Origin: an uncultured Allobosea sp.
GTDB taxonomy: Bacteria > Pseudomonadota > Alphaproteobacteria > Rhizobiales > Beijerinckiaceae
Length of the DNA: 63,559 nt
Reading direction: 5' to 3'
NCBI RefSeq assembly: GCF_945957345.1
Contig: NZ_CAMFKW010000034.1
Coordinates: 1 to 63,559, forward strand
Shown here: positions 35,364 through 45,248 of the stretch, piece after piece
Position numbering within the stretch: the first letter of the stretch is position 1
How the letters are laid out: the number at the start of each line of letters is the position of its first letter
The notes under the pieces: generated by a model
What the model was told of the DNA's origin: nothing
Seen by the model: only the letters and a program-made list of their open reading frames with translations
Database searches by the model: none
Made by a program: the position numbers and the translations under genes

Positions 35364-37840
35364 TCGGCGGCATCCGAGAGCGGCACGCCCTGTGCCGGAA
35401 AGACGGCTGTCACCCGCGTGCCGCGGCCCGGCGCGGAATCGAGCTCGACATGGCCGCCATGGAGTTCGACGATCGAGCGGACGATGGAGAGGCCGAGGCC
35501 GACGCCGCGATGGCTGGAGCCGAGCGAATGGCTCTCGAAGCGCTCGAACACCTTCTCCATCACCTCAGCGGGGATGCCCCGGCCCTGATCGGCGACGGTG
35601 ATGCGGATATCCCCGCCCGTGCGCGTCGCACTGACCGTGACGGTCTGGCCGGGAGAGGAGAAGCCGATCGCATTGGAGAGCAGGTTGAACAGCACCTGCC
35701 GCAGGCGCTTGCCGTCGGCACGCAGCGGCCCGGTGCGGGCGTCGATCTCGACCTTGAGCTCGAGCTTGCTGTCGGTGAGCCGATCCTCAAGCCCGGAGGC
35801 CGCCTGCGCGATGGCATCGGCAACGTCGACATCCTGAATCTCCAGGGTCAGCGCACCGTTGTCGATGGTGGCGAGATCGAGAATGTCATTGATGATGGCG
35901 AGCAGCGCGCCCGACGAGCGGACGATATGGGAGGTATAGTCGCGCTGCTTCTCGTTAAGCGCGCCGACCGTCTCGGTGCCGAGGAGCTGCGCGAAGCCGA
36001 TGATGTTGGTGAGCGGCGAGCGCAGCTCATAGGAGACGTGGTGGACGAAATCCTCGCGCAGCCGCGAGATCGTCTCCAGCGCCTCGTTCTTCTCGGTCAG
36101 CGCCCGCTCGACATTCACGCTGGCGGTGACGTCGGCGAAGGAGATCAGCGTCGCGCCGTCCGGCAGCGGGGCGGCGGCCATGTCGAGCACCGTGCCGTCG
36201 CGCCGCTCGATGCGGCTGCTGTAGTCCTCGCGCGCATCGCGCACGCCGGTGACGACGCTGTGCAATTCGCTCCAGACCTCGTCCTGCGGGAAGAGCGGCC
36301 GGCACAGACGGATGACCTCGTCGATATGGGGGGCGCTCGCCGCGAGATCGCCGCCCTGGATGCGCCAGGACTGGGCGAAGGCCGGGTTGGAGAGCTTGAG
36401 CCGCCCGTCCGAGCCGAACACGGCGACGCCTTCGCGCAGCGAATCCAGCGTTTCGCGCTGGGTGCGGGACAGGGCGTTGAAGCGCGATTCCAGCGTGAAG
36501 CGCTCGGTGACGTCGTCATAGAGATAGGTGACGCCCCCCTGCGGGTTGGGGCTGGCGACGACATGGACGGTGCGTCCGTCCGGCAGGTACCACCAGTCCT
36601 CGCTGGCACGCGTCGCGGTATAGGCCGCCTGCGCGGCCGCCTTCCAGCTGCGGTAGTCTCCAAGCTCGGGCAGGCGGCGCTCGGCGCGCAGCCGGTCGAG
36701 AATCTCCCCGTCGGTGGGCTGGCCGTCGAGGAAACCGGATTCCAACGACCAGAGCGTTTCGAAGCCGGAATTGCGATAGACGAGCCGCTGGGCGCCGTCG
36801 AAGACCGCGACCGCCGTCTTCAGCCGGTCGAGCGTGCCGACATGGGCGTCCATCTGGCGCTGCAGATCGGCCCGGATCGCTTCGAGCTCGCTCATGTCGA
36901 TGGCGAAGCCGGCATAACCGGTCGCGGTCGGCAACTCCATGATGTCGAGCGTACGCCGCTGCCCGGAGACGACGGCCGGTGCCCGCACGGCGAAGGTCCC
37001 GCCCTCGCGGCGAGCTCGCGCGGCGGCGTCGCGCTCGGTGCGGTCCAGCAATTCGAGCCCGCCCTTCGCGACGGCGCCCGCATCGGCGGCCTCGACGGCG
37101 CGGGCATAGGCGGCATTGACCCAGGTCAGGCGGCCGTCCGCGTTACGCATCCAGGCCGGGTGCGGCAGCCCGGCGAGGAGGCTGGACAGCGCCGCATGGC
37201 CCGCGGTCACGCGTTCGAGCTCGCCGCGCAGGGTCATGACCTGCGCCCGCTCGCCCGTCACCTCGCGGAAGCGGATCACCGCGCGCCCGGCAACGGGGCG
37301 GCCTTCGACGTCGATGAAGGGGCCGGCCTTGCTGCGCAGCGTGACGTTGAACGCCTCGCCACGCTCCTTGAGCGCATCGGTCGCCAGCTCCAGGCGCTTG
37401 GCATCGGCTGGCGGCGCCCAGCTGCCATAGGCCAGGGCGAGCGTCGCCCCGGGAGCGCCGAGGAAGCCGCTATCGCCCTCGAAGACGGGCTCGGCGTCTC
37501 GGCCCTTCCAGCTCACCACCACCTGCGGGTCCGCGGCGAGCAGGATGGAGAGCCGCTCCTGATGGCTGCGCGCCGCTTCGAGATCCGCTGCGAACCTGGC
37601 TTCACGCTTCTGCCAGCGCGTCCGCTCGCGCACATAGATCAGGGATGTCGTCGTGGCGAAGACGGTCAGGCCCGCGAGGATCAGCGACAGCCCGCCTGAG
37701 CTCATGGCATCGGAAGATAGCGGCGTCAGCCACTCGCTGCGCGCCACGGCCGGAACGGAGATCGAGGCGGCTGCCAGCCCAGGCAGCAATGCGCGCGGAT
37801 ACCAGCCGCCATCTCGCCCCTTTCGCCTCGCCCGTGCCAT
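35360..37840 (-). CDS. divL: DivL-type PAS-domain sensor histidine pseudokinase/tyrosine kinase
   Basis: 826 residues. One clear membrane helix (residues 51-70), PAS-like domains at about 220-320, 340-450 and 465-575, a dimerisation helix at about 595-660 and an ATPase domain at about 700-815 (NLLSNAIGFSSPG; VADQGRGIP; GVGLGLSIV). The phospho-acceptor position of HVSYELRSPL is Tyr604 (codon TAT at 36029-36031) instead of His. That is the hallmark of Caulobacter DivL (Tyr550), which reads DivK and tunes CckA-CtrA cell-cycle signalling. The position next to tsaE supports the assignment. A plain PAS histidine kinase is excluded by the missing His. Confidence 0.88.
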   Translation of the reverse strand: MARARRKGRDGGWYPRALLPGLAAASISVPAVARSEWLTPLSSDAMSSGGLSLILAGLTVFATTTSLIYVRERTRWQKREARFAADLEAARSHQERLSILLAADPQVVVSWKGRDAEPVFEGDSGFLGAPGATLALAYGSWAPPADAKRLELATDALKERGEAFNVTLRSKAGPFIDVEGRPVAGRAVIRFREVTGERAQVMTLRGELERVTAGHAALSSLLAGLPHPAWMRNADGRLTWVNAAYARAVEAADAGAVAKGGLELLDRTERDAAARARREGGTFAVRAPAVVSGQRRTLDIMELPTATGYAGFAIDMSELEAIRADLQRQMDAHVGTLDRLKTAVAVFDGAQRLVYRNSGFETLWSLESGFLDGQPTDGEILDRLRAERRLPELGDYRSWKAAAQAAYTATRASEDWWYLPDGRTVHVVASPNPQGGVTYLYDDVTERFTLESRFNALSRTQRETLDSLREGVAVFGSDGRLKLSNPAFAQSWRIQGGDLAASAPHIDEVIRLCRPLFPQDEVWSELHSVVTGVRDAREDYSSRIERRDGTVLDMAAAPLPDGATLISFADVTASVNVERALTEKNEALETISRLREDFVHHVSYELRSPLTNIIGFAQLLGTETVGALNEKQRDYTSHIVRSSGALLAIINDILDLATIDNGALTLEIQDVDVADAIAQAASGLEDRLTDSKLELKVEIDARTGPLRADGKRLRQVLFNLLSNAIGFSSPGQTVTVSATRTGGDIRITVADQGRGIPAEVMEKVFERFESHSLGSSHRGVGLGLSIVRSIVELHGGHVELDSAPGRGTRVTAVFPAQGVPLSDAAE

Positions 37841-38241
37841 CCTTACGTCCGTCGTCTCTCCGGCGGCCTTCAGGCCGCCTGTCCATCGGGCTCATCGGAA
37901 TCGGCCGGGGGAGCTGACAGGGCTGCCATCTCCGGAGGGGCCGATCCACGCTCGCCACCACGCCAATCACATCAGAGCTGTGTTCCGGCCCGCGCATCGC
38001 AGCGACCGAATCACTCCCACTCTAATCATCGCTGGACTCCGTCAGGAAGTGCTTAATGGCAGGTAAATCGTTCGATTTTCCGGACGAACTCAGGCGCCGC
38101 AGCAGATCATCAACCAATAGAGGCAGCAAAGCGACGCGACACAATCTGTAGTGGCCTCACATGTGATTCCCGGAAGGCACAGCCATGAAAAAAGGCCCGG
38201 CGGATGCCGGGCCTCGGGATCGTGAGCGCCTTGACGCGGTG
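37841..38241. other. 401-bp non-coding region between divL and ahcY
   Basis: No convincing gene on either strand. It holds the ahcY terminator at its right end, a near-perfect 18-nt palindrome (GGCGGCCTTCAGGCCGCC, 37862-37879) just upstream of divL, and three GANTC sites (38008-38012, 38035-38039, 38165-38169), the CcrM methylation sequence. It also contains TTAA-N7-TAAA (38053-38067), a one-mismatch match to the CtrA consensus. It is presumably the divL promoter region. Confidence 0.5.
38188..38214 (-). terminator. Intrinsic terminator of ahcY
   Basis: Read on the minus strand: AGGCCCGGC, loop ATCC, GCCGGGCCT, then six T (plus-strand A run 38188-38193). It begins 28 nt after the ahcY stop. 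Confidence 0.92.
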
Positions 38242-39636
<1,395 letters not shown>

Positions 39637-39708
39637 GGGTGGCTCCAATCGCTCAGCCTGAATGATGGCGCGCTCTCTAGCAGCGCGCGGGGCGAATGGC
39701 AATCAAAG

Positions 39709-39728
39709 ATATAAAGATGTCTTTATAT
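39709..39728. promoter_or_regulatory. Operator-like palindrome upstream of ahcY (SahR-type candidate)
   Basis: ATATAAAGA-TG-TCTTTATAT: perfect 9-nt arms, strikingly AT-rich in a GC-rich genome. It sits 73-92 nt upstream of the ahcY start. The ArsR-family regulator SahR is known to control ahcY in proteobacteria through palindromes of this kind; I cannot verify the exact consensus here, and the SahR gene is not in the window. Confidence 0.6.
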
Positions 39729-39756
39729 GCGGGTTGAACCTGAACCCGCGAGCCGA

Positions 39757-39954
39757 TCAGGCAGCAACCAACTTAGACAGATCCGCACCGCTCGCGAGAT
39801 GCTCGGTTGCATCCAGAATTTCGACCGCGACGATCCTGCCATCGGCATCGTAGTCGAAGATGATCCCGGGACGCACTTCCTCGCTGTCGCTCACCGGCGC
39901 ATCGGCGAACCGAAGATAGAGGGCGTCTATCTCAGTGTCGTAATGGGTCTTCAT
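39757..39954 (-). CDS. DUF2283 family small protein
   Basis: 65 residues from ATG 39954, overlapping the stop of the upstream DUF4258 gene (ATGA). Sequence pattern MKTHYDTEIDALYLRFADAP ... RPGIIFDYDADGRIVAVEIL is the DUF2283 signature. Small, acidic and cytoplasmic. DUF4258-DUF2283 pairs are found scattered through bacteria and are suspected, not proven, to be toxin-antitoxin modules; the acidic DUF2283 would be the antitoxin. Confidence 0.82.
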   Translation of the reverse strand: MKTHYDTEIDALYLRFADAPVSDSEEVRPGIIFDYDADGRIVAVEILDATEHLASGADLSKLVAA

Positions 39955-40214
39955 CGTCTGCGGCTCCGGTCGAGGAAGAGCGTGATCACGCGATACGCTT
40001 GCCCCATCTCCACATATACCAAGCGCAGCACCCTCCCGTCGCGTTCCGGCAAGGCCTTGCATGCCCTGACCCGGTCAGCATGCTTTGGATCGCCTTCGAT
40101 CGCATCCGGAGCGAGAATCGCCCGTTCAACCCATTCGCTCTCGATGCTGCGTTCGTGCAGCATCTCTATAGCGTGGCCGGAATAAACAAATCGCGCCACC
40201 CGCTCGGCCATCAA
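39951..40214 (-). CDS. DUF4258 family small protein (putative toxin-like)
   Basis: 87 residues. YSGHAIEMLHERSIESEWVE followed by VLRLVYVEMGQAYRVITLFL matches DUF4258, a small alpha/beta fold distantly like RelE/BrnT-type toxins. A second ATG one codon downstream is an alternative start. The downstream DUF2283 gene overlaps it by 4 nt. The pair lies between ptsH and ahcY, genes that neighbour each other directly in several Rhizobiales as I recall, so it looks inserted. Confidence 0.78.
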   Translation of the reverse strand: MMAERVARFVYSGHAIEMLHERSIESEWVERAILAPDAIEGDPKHADRVRACKALPERDGRVLRLVYVEMGQAYRVITLFLDRSRRR

Positions 40215-40312
40215 TACCCCCTCATTCGAACCGCCTTAGCTCGCATCCTGCACAGCAAAGGTTGAGGCTTCGAATTTTGAAACAGGGGTCTGTCGGTCAA
40301 TCCCGTCAGGAT

Positions 40313-40627
40313 TTACTCGCCCTCGCCGAACTTGTCGGCGATCAGGGCGGCGAGCGCATCGAGCGCCGGTTTCGCCTCTACGCCCTTGGCGACGATGGTG
40401 ATCGTCGAGCCGATGCCGGCACCGAGTGTCAGCACGCCCATGATCGAGGTGGCGCCGACCGTCTCGCCGCAGCGGCTCACCGTGATGTCGGCTTCGTAGC
40501 GGGCGGCACATTGCACGAATTTCGCCGTGGCGCGGGCGTGCAAACCCTTCTTGTTGACGATCTCGAACTCGCCGTAGAGCGCACCGTTGGGAATTTCGAC
40601 CTCGGGGCAGTCGCAGTCTTCGTCCAT
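40313..40627 (-). CDS. HPr family phosphocarrier protein (regulatory PTS)
   Basis: 104 residues. Phospho-His30 in NKKGLHARATAKFV and the regulatory serine Ser61 in ATSIMGVLTLGAG, the latter being the target of HprK. A short acidic N-terminal extension (MDEDCDCPEVE) precedes the HPr fold. With the EIIA and HprK upstream it belongs to the incomplete phosphotransfer chain (PTS-Ntr type) that regulates metabolism rather than transporting sugar. No EI, EIIB or EIIC gene is in the window. Confidence 0.93.
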   Translation of the reverse strand: MDEDCDCPEVEIPNGALYGEFEIVNKKGLHARATAKFVQCAARYEADITVSRCGETVGATSIMGVLTLGAGIGSTITIVAKGVEAKPALDALAALIADKFGEGE

Positions 40628-40648
40628 CCTGCCCCTCTCGCGGCGCGG

Positions 40649-41050
40649 TTACTTGCCGGCCAGCACGCGGCTGGCGACCGTGATGTATTTCCGCCCCGCA
40701 TCCTGCGCGCTGGTGACGGCTTCGTCGAGGGTCTTCTCCTCGCGGACGCTGGCGAGCTTGATCAGCATCGGCAGGTTGACGCCGGCGACGACGTCGATGC
40801 GGCCGGGCTCCATCACCGAGATCGCGAGATTGGAGGGCGTGCCGCCGAACATGTCGGTCAGGATGATGACGCCGCGGTCGGTCTCAACCTGCTCGACAGC
40901 CGTGATGATGTCGCGGCGACGGCTCTCCATGTCGTCATCGGGAGCGATGGCGATGGTGGCGAGGTTCTTTTGGGGGCCGACGACGTGTTCGAGCGCAGCG
41001 CGGAACTCCGTCGCCAAATGCCCATGCGTCACGAGGACCAGTCCGATCAT
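40649..41050 (-). CDS. PTS EIIA component, mannose family (EIIA-Man-like)
   Basis: 133 residues. Phosphorylatable His9 in GLVLVTHGHLATEF and the family motif VIILTDMFGGTPSNLAISVM. It lies between hprK (108 nt upstream) and the HPr gene (21 nt downstream). Stand-alone EIIA-Man of this kind in Rhizobiales is regulatory, receiving phosphate from HPr. Confidence 0.93.
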   Translation of the reverse strand: MIGLVLVTHGHLATEFRAALEHVVGPQKNLATIAIAPDDDMESRRRDIITAVEQVETDRGVIILTDMFGGTPSNLAISVMEPGRIDVVAGVNLPMLIKLASVREEKTLDEAVTSAQDAGRKYITVASRVLAGK

Positions 41051-41158
41051 TCAATCCAGCACCGGAGAGCGCCGTCAGCGCCCGGACAAGGTCGCGGTTT
41101 ATGCGTCAGGAGCGCGGTCTACGCAAGCCGTCAGCCGTCGAACTTGTCAAAATCGTGG

Positions 41159-41650
41159 TTATCGCTCGGCCTCTGTGAATAAGTCCAAGGCGTTCAACGC
41201 AAGCCTCTCGTCGCCGGCGCGACCCGTCATGCGCAGGCGTGGCAGGTCGATCCCGGCGAGGCTGTCGACAAGGTCTTCGGGCTCGGGCATCCGCGCCGGC
41301 TCCTCGGCCGAGAGATCGACGATCAACCTGACGACGACGGCGCCGGTATAGGGTTCCGGTGTCAGGCCAAGCCCGCGCCGCTCGACGATGCCCTCCAGCG
41401 GCGCGACCGGCCGTGCCACCAGCCGATCGCCACCGGCCACGATTTCGGTGCGATCATCGGCGACGAGCCGGGCGAAGCGGCCGGCCTGCGATGCGAGCGC
41501 AATCAGGGCGAGCGCGAGCGTCGACTTGCCGGTGCCGGACGCGCCGCGGATCAGGATACCCGCCTCGCCCACCGCAATGACGGTCGCGTGGATACGGGTT
41601 CGCTCTGGCGCTGGTATGGCAGCCATCCCCGCGTCACGCGGCATGGGCAT
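41159..41650 (-). CDS. hprK: HPr kinase/phosphorylase, short alphaproteobacterial form
   Basis: 163 residues from ATG 41650 (overlapping chvG by 17 nt); ATG 41626 is an equally possible start. Only the C-terminal kinase domain is present, as usual in alphaproteobacteria. Walker A GASGTGKST (residues 36-44), the VADDRTEIV motif and the C-terminal signature near RLRMTGRAGDERLALNALDL are visible. It phosphorylates HPr on the regulatory serine. It is translationally coupled to the ChvG sensor kinase. Confidence 0.9.
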   Translation of the reverse strand: MPMPRDAGMAAIPAPERTRIHATVIAVGEAGILIRGASGTGKSTLALALIALASQAGRFARLVADDRTEIVAGGDRLVARPVAPLEGIVERRGLGLTPEPYTGAVVVRLIVDLSAEEPARMPEPEDLVDSLAGIDLPRLRMTGRAGDERLALNALDLFTEAER

Positions 41651-43427
41651 AGGCCGCCGGCAGGCAGACGATAAAGCGCGCGCCTAGGCGTTGCGCCTCG
41701 CCGTCGGGGCCGGCGGGACCAAGCCGGTTCTCGGCCCGGATCGAGCCGCGATGCGCCTCGACGATCTGGCGCGAGATCGAGAGGCCGAGGCCCGAGTTCT
41801 GGCCAAAACCCTCGTTCGGGCGGTCGGTGTAGAAGCGCTCGAAAACGCGCTCCAGGGCGTGGGGTTCGATGCCCGGCCCCTCGTCCTCGACCGTGACCAG
41901 CACGTCGTTGGCGACGCGCGAGAGCACGACCTTCACCGGCTTGTCGGCCGGCGAGAAGGAGCGGGCATTGTCGATCAGGTTGACCAGGACCTGGCCGATC
42001 CGGGAATCGTGACCGAGCACGAGGAAGGCGTCATCGCCCAGGCGTTGGCTGCGCCTGTCGCTGCTCAGCTCGATCTTGGCCTGCCCCTCGCGCCGCGTCT
42101 CGTTCTGGATCGTCACCACGGCGCCGAGCACCTGCGCCACGTCGACCGGGGCGGAATCGTTGCGGGCGAGCTCCGCATCGAGCCGCGAGGCGTCGGAGAT
42201 GTCCGAGATCAGGCGGTCGAGCCGGCGGACATCGTGCTGGATCACGGCGAGCAGGCGCTCACGCGAATCCTCGTTCCTGGCGCGCGGCAGGGTCTCGACC
42301 GCGCTGCGCAGCGAGGTCAGTGGGTTCTTCAGCTCATGGGCGACGTCGGCCGCGAAGCTCTCGATCGCCTCGATGCGGCTGTAGAGCGCCTTGGTCATGT
42401 CACGCAGCGTGCCGGAGAGGTGGCCGATCTCGTCGTGGCGGCTGCTGAAATCCGGGATCTGCTCGCGCGACTTGACGCCACGCCGCACGCGCTGGGCGGC
42501 CTCGGCGAGCTTGCGGATCGGCTCGGCGATGGTGCCGGCGAGCAGGATCGAGAGCACGATCATCACACCAGCGGCGACCGCGAAGACCTGGAAGATCGCG
42601 AAGCGCTCGGAGGCGATCACCGCGTCGATATCGCCGCCCTGCGTGGAGAGCAGCAGCGCACCCCTCACCGTGCGGAAGCGCTGCACGGGCACGGCGACCG
42701 AGACGATGGTCTGGCCGCGGGTGTTGACGCGCACCACGCTTGCCGGGGCGCCGTTCAGGGCGCGGGCGACCTCGGGATAGGACTTGCCGTTGGCATTCTC
42801 GAAATCGTCATAGGTCGGGACATCGGCTTTGCCGAGCCGGTTGCGCAGCATGTTCCAGGTGCGCTCCAGCAGCGGCGGCTCGTCGGGCTCGCCGACGCGC
42901 GGCAGGTCGAGCCGCAGCACGTCGCCGCGCGAATAGAGGCTGCGCGAGTCGATGGTGAGCATGCCGTCCTTGTCGTAGACCCGGGCCCGCGTCTTGGTCG
43001 GCGTCACCAGGCGGCGCAGCAACGGGGCAACCTTCTCGGGATTGATCGAGAAATCGAGCGGGTCTTCGGCGATGCCCGCGCTCTCGCCGGCCTGGAGCTG
43101 CAGCAGCTTGTCGGGATCGATGGTGATCGTGTCGATCTCGACCGTGGCGGAGGAAGCGATCGCACCGGCAATGATCTCGCCCTGGGTCAGCAAGCTCTGG
43201 ACGCGCGCCTCGATCAGGCCCTCCCGGAACTGGTTGAGATAGAGGAAGCCGATCAGCAGCGCGACGAGGCCACCGAGATTGAGGACGAGGATGCGCCGCG
43301 TCAGGCTCGAGGCGGCACGCAGCGAGATCGCGCGCACCATGCGCTTCCACGCGATGCCGACGCGGCGACGCAGCACGGCGCGCCAGCCTGACGGCGGCGC
43401 TGATGCTTTGTTGTCGACGGTTGCCAT
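41634..43427 (-). CDS. chvG: Sensor histidine kinase ChvG (ExoS)
   Basis: 597 residues. TM1 at about 46-66, a periplasmic sensor region to about 275, TM2 at about 278-300, HAMP, then phospho-His364 in FAADVAHELKNPLTSLRSAV. The ATPase domain includes QVLVNLIDNARSFSP and GLGLSISRQIVEAHRG. With ChvI it responds to acid and envelope signals and, in plant- or animal-associated Rhizobiales, controls exopolysaccharide, motility and metabolism. Order chvI-chvG-hprK is the conserved one. Confidence 0.93.
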   Translation of the reverse strand: MATVDNKASAPPSGWRAVLRRRVGIAWKRMVRAISLRAASSLTRRILVLNLGGLVALLIGFLYLNQFREGLIEARVQSLLTQGEIIAGAIASSATVEIDTITIDPDKLLQLQAGESAGIAEDPLDFSINPEKVAPLLRRLVTPTKTRARVYDKDGMLTIDSRSLYSRGDVLRLDLPRVGEPDEPPLLERTWNMLRNRLGKADVPTYDDFENANGKSYPEVARALNGAPASVVRVNTRGQTIVSVAVPVQRFRTVRGALLLSTQGGDIDAVIASERFAIFQVFAVAAGVMIVLSILLAGTIAEPIRKLAEAAQRVRRGVKSREQIPDFSSRHDEIGHLSGTLRDMTKALYSRIEAIESFAADVAHELKNPLTSLRSAVETLPRARNEDSRERLLAVIQHDVRRLDRLISDISDASRLDAELARNDSAPVDVAQVLGAVVTIQNETRREGQAKIELSSDRRSQRLGDDAFLVLGHDSRIGQVLVNLIDNARSFSPADKPVKVVLSRVANDVLVTVEDEGPGIEPHALERVFERFYTDRPNEGFGQNSGLGLSISRQIVEAHRGSIRAENRLGPAGPDGEAQRLGARFIVCLPAAYAHAA

Positions 43428-43495
43428 GGCTGCGGCTTGCTTTCCGCTTGGGATGACGGCGGCGGCGAATCCGGCGCGCCCTCGCCTTCCTTGCC

Positions 43496-44197
43496 TCAGG
43501 TTTCCTTGAAGCGATAGCCCACGCCGTAGAGCGTCTCGATCATGTCGAACTCGGCATCGACCTGATTGAACTTCTTGCGCAGGCGCTTGATGTGGCTGTC
43601 GATGGTGCGGTCGTCGACATAGACCTCGTCGTCATAGGCGGCGTCCATCAGGGCATTGCGGCTCTTCACCACGCCCGGGCGCTGCGCCAGCGACTGCAGG
43701 ATCAGGAACTCGGTGACGGTGAGCGTCACCGGCTCGCCGCGCCAGGTGCAGGTATGGCGCTCGGGATCCATGCGCAGCAGGCCGCGCTCCAGCGCCTTGG
43801 CATCTTCGGCGCGGGGGGCGGCAGTGACGTCCTTGGCGCCGGCCCGGCGCAGGATCGCCTTGACGCGCTCGACCAGCAGGCGCTGCGAGAACGGCTTCCG
43901 GATGAAGTCGTCGGCGCCCATCTTCAGGCCGAAGAGCTCGTCGATCTCCTCGTCCTTCGAGGTCAGGAAGATGACCGGGAGATCGGATTTCTGGCGCAGC
44001 CGGCGCAGCAGCTCCATGCCGTCCATGCGCGGCATCTTGATATCGAAGATCGCGAGGTCCGGCGGGTTCTGCTTCAGCCCGTCGAGGGCCGAGGCGCCGT
44101 CCGTATAGGTCATGATGCGATAGCCCTCGGCCTCGAGGGCGATCGAAACCGACGTCAGGATGTTGCGGTCGTCATCGACCAGCGCAATCGTTGGCAT
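43496..44197 (-). CDS. chvI: Response regulator ChvI (OmpR family)
   Basis: 233 residues from ATG 44197 ([20 protein letters not shown]); a longer frame to 44272 lacks homology. Receiver with phospho-Asp52 ([10 protein letters not shown]) and Lys in FIRKPFSQ; C-terminal winged helix ending [16 protein letters not shown]. It activates or represses the ChvG/ChvI regulon. The chvG gene follows after 68 nt; the HugZ-like gene diverges 141 nt upstream. Confidence 0.94.
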   Translation of the reverse strand: MPTIALVDDDRNILTSVSIALEAEGYRIMTYTDGASALDGLKQNPPDLAIFDIKMPRMDGMELLRRLRQKSDLPVIFLTSKDEEIDELFGLKMGADDFIRKPFSQRLLVERVKAILRRAGAKDVTAAPRAEDAKALERGLLRMDPERHTCTWRGEPVTLTVTEFLILQSLAQRPGVVKSRNALMDAAYDDEVYVDDRTIDSHIKRLRKKFNQVDAEFDMIETLYGVGYRFKET

Positions 44198-44338
44198 AAG
44201 GCTTTCGTCTCTTGTTCTCGTTGCAATAGAGGGCTCCCCTCCCGCGCGAGAGGGGCCAAAGCATGGCGGCAATCTAGCCGGGGCGTGGCGATTTGCCTAT
44301 GACCCCGTATCACAAGCCGGAAATCGGGGTGAGGTTCC

Positions 44339-45100
44339 ATGGCCAAGGCCGCCAAAGACGTGATCCAGCCGATGGACGAGGCCGTGCGCCTGGAGGCCAA
44401 GGCCCTGCTGCGCGAGGCCCGCTCCGCCGCGCTCGCCACGCTCGGGTCCGACGGCCACCCCTGCGCAAGCCTCGTGGGGATCGCCACCGATATCGACGGC
44501 ACGCCTGTCATCCTGATCTCGGGGCTGGCCGCTCATACCGGCAACCTCGCGGCCGATCCGCGCGCCTCGCTCCTGATCTCGCCCGGCGGCAAGGGCGACC
44601 CGCTCGCCCATGCACGGATCACCCTGAAGGTCCGCGCCCGCAAGGTCGAGCGCGAGAGCGAGGAGGGCGCGCGCGTCCGCCGGCGCTACCTCGCGCGCCA
44701 GCCGAAAGCGGCGCTCTATGCCGATTTCCCGGATTTCTCGTTCTTCGCCCTCGATATCGAAGGCGCCAGCCTCAATGGCGGCTTCGCCCGCGCCTTCGCG
44801 CCGACGCCGGCGGACCTGATGAGTGACCCGGCCCATGCCGTGGCCCTGGCCGAGATCGAGGCGGGCGCCGTCGCCCACATGAACGAGGATCATGCCGAGG
44901 CGATCGGCCTCTATGCATCGCGGTTGCTCGGAGCGAAGGCCGGGGACTGGCGCGCCATCGGGCTCGATCCGGACGGGCTCGACATGGCGCTCGGCAGCGC
45001 GGTGCTGCGCCTGCCCTTCCCGGCCCCCGTGGACGGGCCCGGCAGCCTACGGCGCGTCCTCGCGGAGCTTGCCGCCAAGGCCCGCGCCCAGGCCGTGTGA
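44339..45100 (+). CDS. HugZ-like pyridoxamine 5'-phosphate oxidase-fold protein with DUF2470 domain
   Basis: 253 residues. Residues 1 to about 160 are the split-barrel flavin/heme-binding fold (ARSAALATLGSDGHPCASLV; VILISGLAAHTGNLAADPRA; DFSFFALDIEGASLNGGFAR). Residues about 175-253 form the DUF2470 domain (VAHMNEDHAEAIGLYASRLL). This architecture is shared by HugZ heme-utilisation proteins and by uncharacterised relatives; heme oxygenase activity is possible but not shown. Divergent from chvI. Confidence 0.82.
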   Translation: MAKAAKDVIQPMDEAVRLEAKALLREARSAALATLGSDGHPCASLVGIATDIDGTPVILISGLAAHTGNLAADPRASLLISPGGKGDPLAHARITLKVRARKVERESEEGARVRRRYLARQPKAALYADFPDFSFFALDIEGASLNGGFARAFAPTPADLMSDPAHAVALAEIEAGAVAHMNEDHAEAIGLYASRLLGAKAGDWRAIGLDPDGLDMALGSAVLRLPFPAPVDGPGSLRRVLAELAAKARAQAV

Positions 45101-45248
45101 CGTCATCGAAACCGCCTGCAAACACGGCAGCCGCAAAAGCGCGCGGCCGTTTACCACAGGTTGAAATTCAATCGATTTAGAAAACCTCGGCGGGAGGCCG
45201 GGCGTTTTCAACGACTTGAGCGAAAGGCCGCATCGCCTTAAAGACCTT

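Noticed and set aside
35450..37699. 749-codon frame opposite divL, and similar frames opposite chvG and pckA
   Set aside because: Same reason: shadow composition and no motifs, while the opposite strand is fully explained.
39637..39730. SAH riboswitch before ahcY
   Set aside because: The leader is short and I see no riboswitch-like pseudoknot; an AT-rich operator palindrome explains the conserved-looking part better.
43448..43460. GGGATGACGG between chvG and chvI as another repeat copy
   Set aside because: Only the terminal ten bases match and there is no paired arm, so chance is likely.
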